Below, in pieces: positions 61,241 to 64,000 of a stretch of 64,000 bases of DNA. The stretch is from contig NZ_JACHFW010000009.1 of assembly GCF_014202115.1 (NCBI RefSeq), positions 1 through 64,000 of the forward strand, read 5' to 3'. The translations under genes were made by a program, and so were the position numbers. Positions within the stretch are counted from its first letter, which is position 1. Each line of letters opens with the position of its first letter. The DNA comes from Catenibacillus scindens (lineage in GTDB: Bacteria; Bacillota; Clostridia; Lachnospirales; Lachnospiraceae). The notes under the pieces were generated by a model. The model searched no databases. It saw nothing but the letters and a program-made list of their open reading frames with translations, and was not told where the DNA came from.

Positions 61241-61341
61241 AGGGCAAGCGCCGGCAGGGTAATTTATGACTACTCAGAACAACGTCCTGAACTGTTATGG
61301 TAGCGTTAACAGCCCTGCCCGTATATTTTTTTGTAAACAGT

Positions 61342-62139
61342 TTACTGTCCAAGGAGCATCCGGTCATTGGCAAATTCGCCGCCGCTGACCTGTTCAAATT
61401 TAGCCAGGAGATCGGACACCTGAAGATGCTTCTTTTCATCACCGGATATATCATAGATGATCTTTCCGTCATTCATCATAATCAGACGATTGCCATATTT
61501 AATAGCGTCTTTCATATTGTGAGTAATCATCAAAGTCGTAAGGTGACTTCTGGACACAATCTCATCGGTCATTTCCAGAACTTTTTTGGCTGTTTTGGGA
61601 TCCAGAGCCGCTGTATGCTCATCCAGCAAAAGAAGTTTTGGCTCTTTGATAGTGGCCATAAGAAGGGTCAGAGCCTGGCGCTGGCCGCCGGACAGGAGGC
61701 CCACCTTGGCGCTGAGGCGGGATTCAAGGCCGAGATCTAAAGTCTTTAAAAGGTCCACAAACTGTTCCCGCTCCTTATTGCTGATCCCCCAGCGCAGACT
61801 GCGGCGTTTTCCCCGGCGGCGCGCCAGAGCAAGATTTTCCTCGATCCACATATCCCCGGCAGTTCCTTTTAAAGGGTCCTGAAATACCCGTCCAATATAG
61901 CGGGCCCGCTTATAATCCGGGTCGCGGGTCACATCATTCCCATCAATTTTGATGGTACCTTTTTCTACGCCAAAAACTCCGGCCACTGCATTGAGCATGG
62001 TGGATTTTCCAGCGCCATTGCCCCCGATCACCGTCACAAAATCTCCCGGTTCAAGGTGAAGATTCAGGCCGGTCAGAGCGTCTTTCTGAACAGGAGTCCC
62101 TATGTTAAAGGATTTATAAACATTGATAATATCCAGCAT
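61342..62139 (-). CDS. ABC transporter ATPase, TrpZ-like
   Basis: A 265-residue ATPase: Walker A GGNGAGKSTMLNAV near 38, Q-loop RVFQDPLKGTAG, signature LLSGGQRQALTLLM, Walker B KLLLLDEHTAALDP, and ITHNMKDAI for the H-loop. The unusual EHTAALDP wording is typical of the ATPases paired with branched-chain-like permeases and PF04392 binding proteins, as in TrpXYZ. It follows the permease gene with no gap. Confidence 0.92.
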   Translation of the reverse strand: MLDIINVYKSFNIGTPVQKDALTGLNLHLEPGDFVTVIGGNGAGKSTMLNAVAGVFGVEKGTIKIDGNDVTRDPDYKRARYIGRVFQDPLKGTAGDMWIEENLALARRRGKRRSLRWGISNKEREQFVDLLKTLDLGLESRLSAKVGLLSGGQRQALTLLMATIKEPKLLLLDEHTAALDPKTAKKVLEMTDEIVSRSHLTTLMITHNMKDAIKYGNRLIMMNDGKIIYDISGDEKKHLQVSDLLAKFEQVSGGEFANDRMLLGQ

Positions 62140-63075
62140 TTATGCGTCCTCCTTACTGCGATTTGACAAAATCCATGATTTTATTGACGGGGACACAAGA
62201 CAAATAACCACAATGATGGCAGTGATCAGCTTTGTATCATTGGCTTCAATCCTGAATCCAAGAGTATCTTCAAAATTCAGGCGCTGGCCAAGAAGGAGTA
62301 CCAGGGCGATAATAATCCGGTATACAATGGAACCAATAATAACCCCGGCAAGCCGGTGAAAATAGGTTCGCTTTGAGAAAATAACCTCGCCAATGATCAC
62401 CGCCGCCAGACCGAAAACGATTGTTCCCACGCCCATCTGAATATCTGCGTATCCCTGATATTGAGCCAGAAGGCCTCCGGACATGGCGACCAGTCCGTTG
62501 CCGATGACAAGGCCAAGGACAACCATAATCTTAGTATTTGTTCCCTGAGCCTTCACCATATCCGGATTATTTCCCGTGGCTCTCAGAGCGCATCCGATCT
62601 CGGTACCGAAAAAGCAATACATAAGGATTATAAGAATAATGACAAAAATAAGGCCAACAATTAGACCGGACCACTGGGAAGGCACGCCCAGCTTTTCAAT
62701 CTGAGAAAAGATGGTGTCCACATTTAAAAGACTCACATTGGCCTTTCCCATGACTCTTAAATTTACAGAGTACAGGGCGAACTGGCATAAGATTCCCGCC
62801 AAGAGATCAGGAATTTTAAACTTTGTATGAAGGACGCCAGTCACCAGACCTGCGATCATTCCTCCCAATGTGGCCAGAAGTATGGATAATATGGGGGCGA
62901 TTCCCGCAGAAATATATACTGCCGACATAGCGCCGCCCAGGGTAAAGCTTCCGTCTACCGTCAGGTCCGCGTAATTTAAGACACGGTAGGTCAGATAAAC
63001 ACCCAGCGCCATAATCCCCCAGATCACGCCCAGGGTGGCCGCGGATTGTATATTATTTAATAATATAATAACCAT
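62140..63075 (-). CDS. ABC transporter permease, TrpY-like
   Basis: A 311-residue membrane protein with eight to ten hydrophobic segments. It resembles the branched-chain amino-acid (LivH-like) permease fold: WGIMALGVYLTYRVLNYADLTVDGSFTLG is spread over residues 19-47, and RATGNNPDMVKAQG near 190 is the cytoplasmic coupling loop. The start follows AAGGAAAGATTTGTA. With the ATPase and the PF04392-type binding protein it forms a three-gene importer. Substrate may be tryptophan or another aromatic or small molecule. Confidence 0.9.
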   Translation of the reverse strand: MVIILLNNIQSAATLGVIWGIMALGVYLTYRVLNYADLTVDGSFTLGGAMSAVYISAGIAPILSILLATLGGMIAGLVTGVLHTKFKIPDLLAGILCQFALYSVNLRVMGKANVSLLNVDTIFSQIEKLGVPSQWSGLIVGLIFVIILIILMYCFFGTEIGCALRATGNNPDMVKAQGTNTKIMVVLGLVIGNGLVAMSGGLLAQYQGYADIQMGVGTIVFGLAAVIIGEVIFSKRTYFHRLAGVIIGSIVYRIIIALVLLLGQRLNFEDTLGFRIEANDTKLITAIIVVICLVSPSIKSWILSNRSKEDA

Positions 63076-63227
63076 TACAAATCTTTCCTTATCTTAAACG
63101 TATTTGCCCTATTGATCGGACAGGGGAGATTTCATCTTTCCATCCGCTCCCGCGATACCTCGCTCATCTCACAGCTTACGCTTTTCGATGGTCTGCGCTC
63201 CGCTTAGGTCGGCGTATCGCGACAAAT

Positions 63228-63249
63228 GCAGGCGGCAACGGCCGCCTGC
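63228..63249. repeat. Intercistronic hairpin between binding protein and permease genes
   Basis: GCAGGCGGC pairs perfectly with GCCGCCTGC over AACG. A wider stem, CGCGATAC/GTATCGCG, embraces 63152-63222. No T-run follows, so differential mRNA processing or stability is more likely than termination. Confidence 0.55.
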
Positions 63250-63275
63250 CAGATGTTATCCACGTAGGGACAGTA

Positions 63276-64000
63276 TTAATAAACAGTTACTGCCTGGGAT
63301 AAAATATCCTCAGGAATTGTTACACCGACACTCTCGGCGAAGGACTGGTTGACTACAAGGCCACAGTCTTCCTGGTTTTCCACAGGAATAACGGAAGCAC
63401 TCTCTCCGTTAAAGATACGCACCGCCTGATTTGCAGTCTGACGTCCAAGTTCATAGTAATTGATCGCAGTTGTGGCAATACCGCCTTCCTGAATCATCGC
63501 CTCCACGGCACAAAATACTGGAAGCTGGTTTTCAACCGCAATATTGTTTACGGTCCCCATAGCGCTGGCAAATCCGTTGTCGGAAGGAATATAGATAGCG
63601 TCAACATTACCTACCACAGATGTGATCGTCTGCTGAATCTCGTTTGTATTAGACGCTGTGGCCACAGTCACATTAAATCCCAACGCTTCCGCAGCAGCCT
63701 GAGCTTCTTTGGCTTGGATCTCAGAGTTTGCCTCACTGGACGTATAAAGGATTCCAAGGTTTGCAGCATCCGGAAGGATGTCCTTGATCACCTGGATCTG
63801 ATCTGCGATTACCGGCATGTCCACTGTACCTGTCACATTTTTCCCCGGAGCTTCATTGCTGTCAACAAGCTGAGCCTCAACAGCGTCTGTTACAGCGGTG
63901 AAAAGCACCGGTACGTCTGTATCGCTGAATGTATTGACCGCGGACTGAGCAGCCGGCGTGGCAATAGCCAGGACAAGGTCTACGCCGCTGTTTTTAAATG
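63276..64000 (-). CDS. ABC transporter substrate-binding protein, PF04392 type (partial)
   Basis: The C-terminal 240 residues of a periplasmic-binding-like protein; the gene continues past the window edge. Readable segments include LVLAIATPAAQSAVNTFSDT at the upper end, then VPVLFTAVTDAVEAQLVDS, NLGILYTSSEANSEIQAKE, VDAIYIPSDNGFASAM and INYYELGRQTANQAVRIF. These are signatures of the ABC_sub_bind (TrpX-like) family. It is the first gene of the transporter operon with the permease and ATPase that follow. Signal peptide and lipobox would lie beyond 64000. Confidence 0.88.
   Translation of the reverse strand, partial: FKNSGVDLVLAIATPAAQSAVNTFSDTDVPVLFTAVTDAVEAQLVDSNEAPGKNVTGTVDMPVIADQIQVIKDILPDAANLGILYTSSEANSEIQAKEAQAAAEALGFNVTVATASNTNEIQQTITSVVGNVDAIYIPSDNGFASAMGTVNNIAVENQLPVFCAVEAMIQEGGIATTAINYYELGRQTANQAVRIFNGESASVIPVENQEDCGLVVNQSFAESVGVTIPEDILSQAVTVY

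Overview
The window looks like a chromosomal segment of a low-to-moderate GC Gram-positive anaerobe, most likely a gut Lachnospiraceae (Clostridium cluster XIVa). The basis is strong AGGAGG ribosome sites, GTG/TTG starts, a T-box in front of leuS, a citrate synthase of the HMGL-like (probable Re) type instead of the usual Si enzyme, a DUF5685-DnaJ pair, a Rex-like operator on an iron alcohol dehydrogenase, and many genes of clostridial type. Placement below family level is not supported from sequence alone.

Region 1 (1-9.9 kb) is an accessory island. It holds gene fragments at the left edge, two DUF3592 membrane proteins flanking a membrane-anchored beta-lactamase-fold serine hydrolase, two unrecognised proteins, then a head-to-head pair of broken mobile genes: a transposase without its N-terminus and a large serine recombinase without its catalytic N-terminus, meeting near 6463. 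The recombinase frame runs into an antisense tRNA-Pro(CGG), whose 3' end faces the island. A complete IS4-family element (8073-9820, perfect 31-bp terminal repeats) lies just beyond the tRNA.

Region 2 (9.9-15.2 kb) has a TauE/SafE permease and a type II topoisomerase gene pair (parE-parC).

Region 3 (15.3-27.9 kb) is a sugar-catabolic block, nearly all on the minus strand: a NitT/TauT-type ABC importer followed by a phosphofructokinase-family kinase, a divergent triosephosphate isomerase, a LarA-type nickel-pincer epimerase/racemase and glucose-6-phosphate isomerase; then nagB-nagA-aldolase, and a divergent LacI regulator. Matching CAAACGTT operators lie before both minus-strand units. Together these could take an N-acetylated or unusual hexose phosphate to triose phosphates. 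The true substrate is not evident.

Region 4 (27.9-36.8 kb) holds a GntR regulator, the probable Re-citrate synthase and NADP-isocitrate dehydrogenase (a 2-oxoglutarate branch), a cytosolic subtilase, a sugar nucleotidyltransferase, a YtqB-type methyltransferase, an XRE regulator, a cysteine-rich small membrane peptide and DUF554.

Region 5 (36.8-48.8 kb) holds leuS with a T-box leader and an unexplained 119-bp tandem repeat, a Fic-fold protein that has lost its catalytic motif, the deoD-deoB nucleoside pathway pair, an EF-G paralogue and tyrA-aroA.

Region 6 (48.8-64 kb) holds a Rex-type alcohol dehydrogenase, the DUF5685-DnaJ-membrane trio, an oxidoreductase, DUF3006 and SEC-C proteins, an M3 oligopeptidase, the MoxR-DUF58-transglutaminase operon, and a TrpXYZ-like ABC transporter cut by the window end.

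Two families of dispersed intergenic elements recur across the window: a palindrome with half-site GTAAACGAYAAATA (three copies) and structured elements with ends RTTCAGCC/GGCTGAAY (about seven copies).
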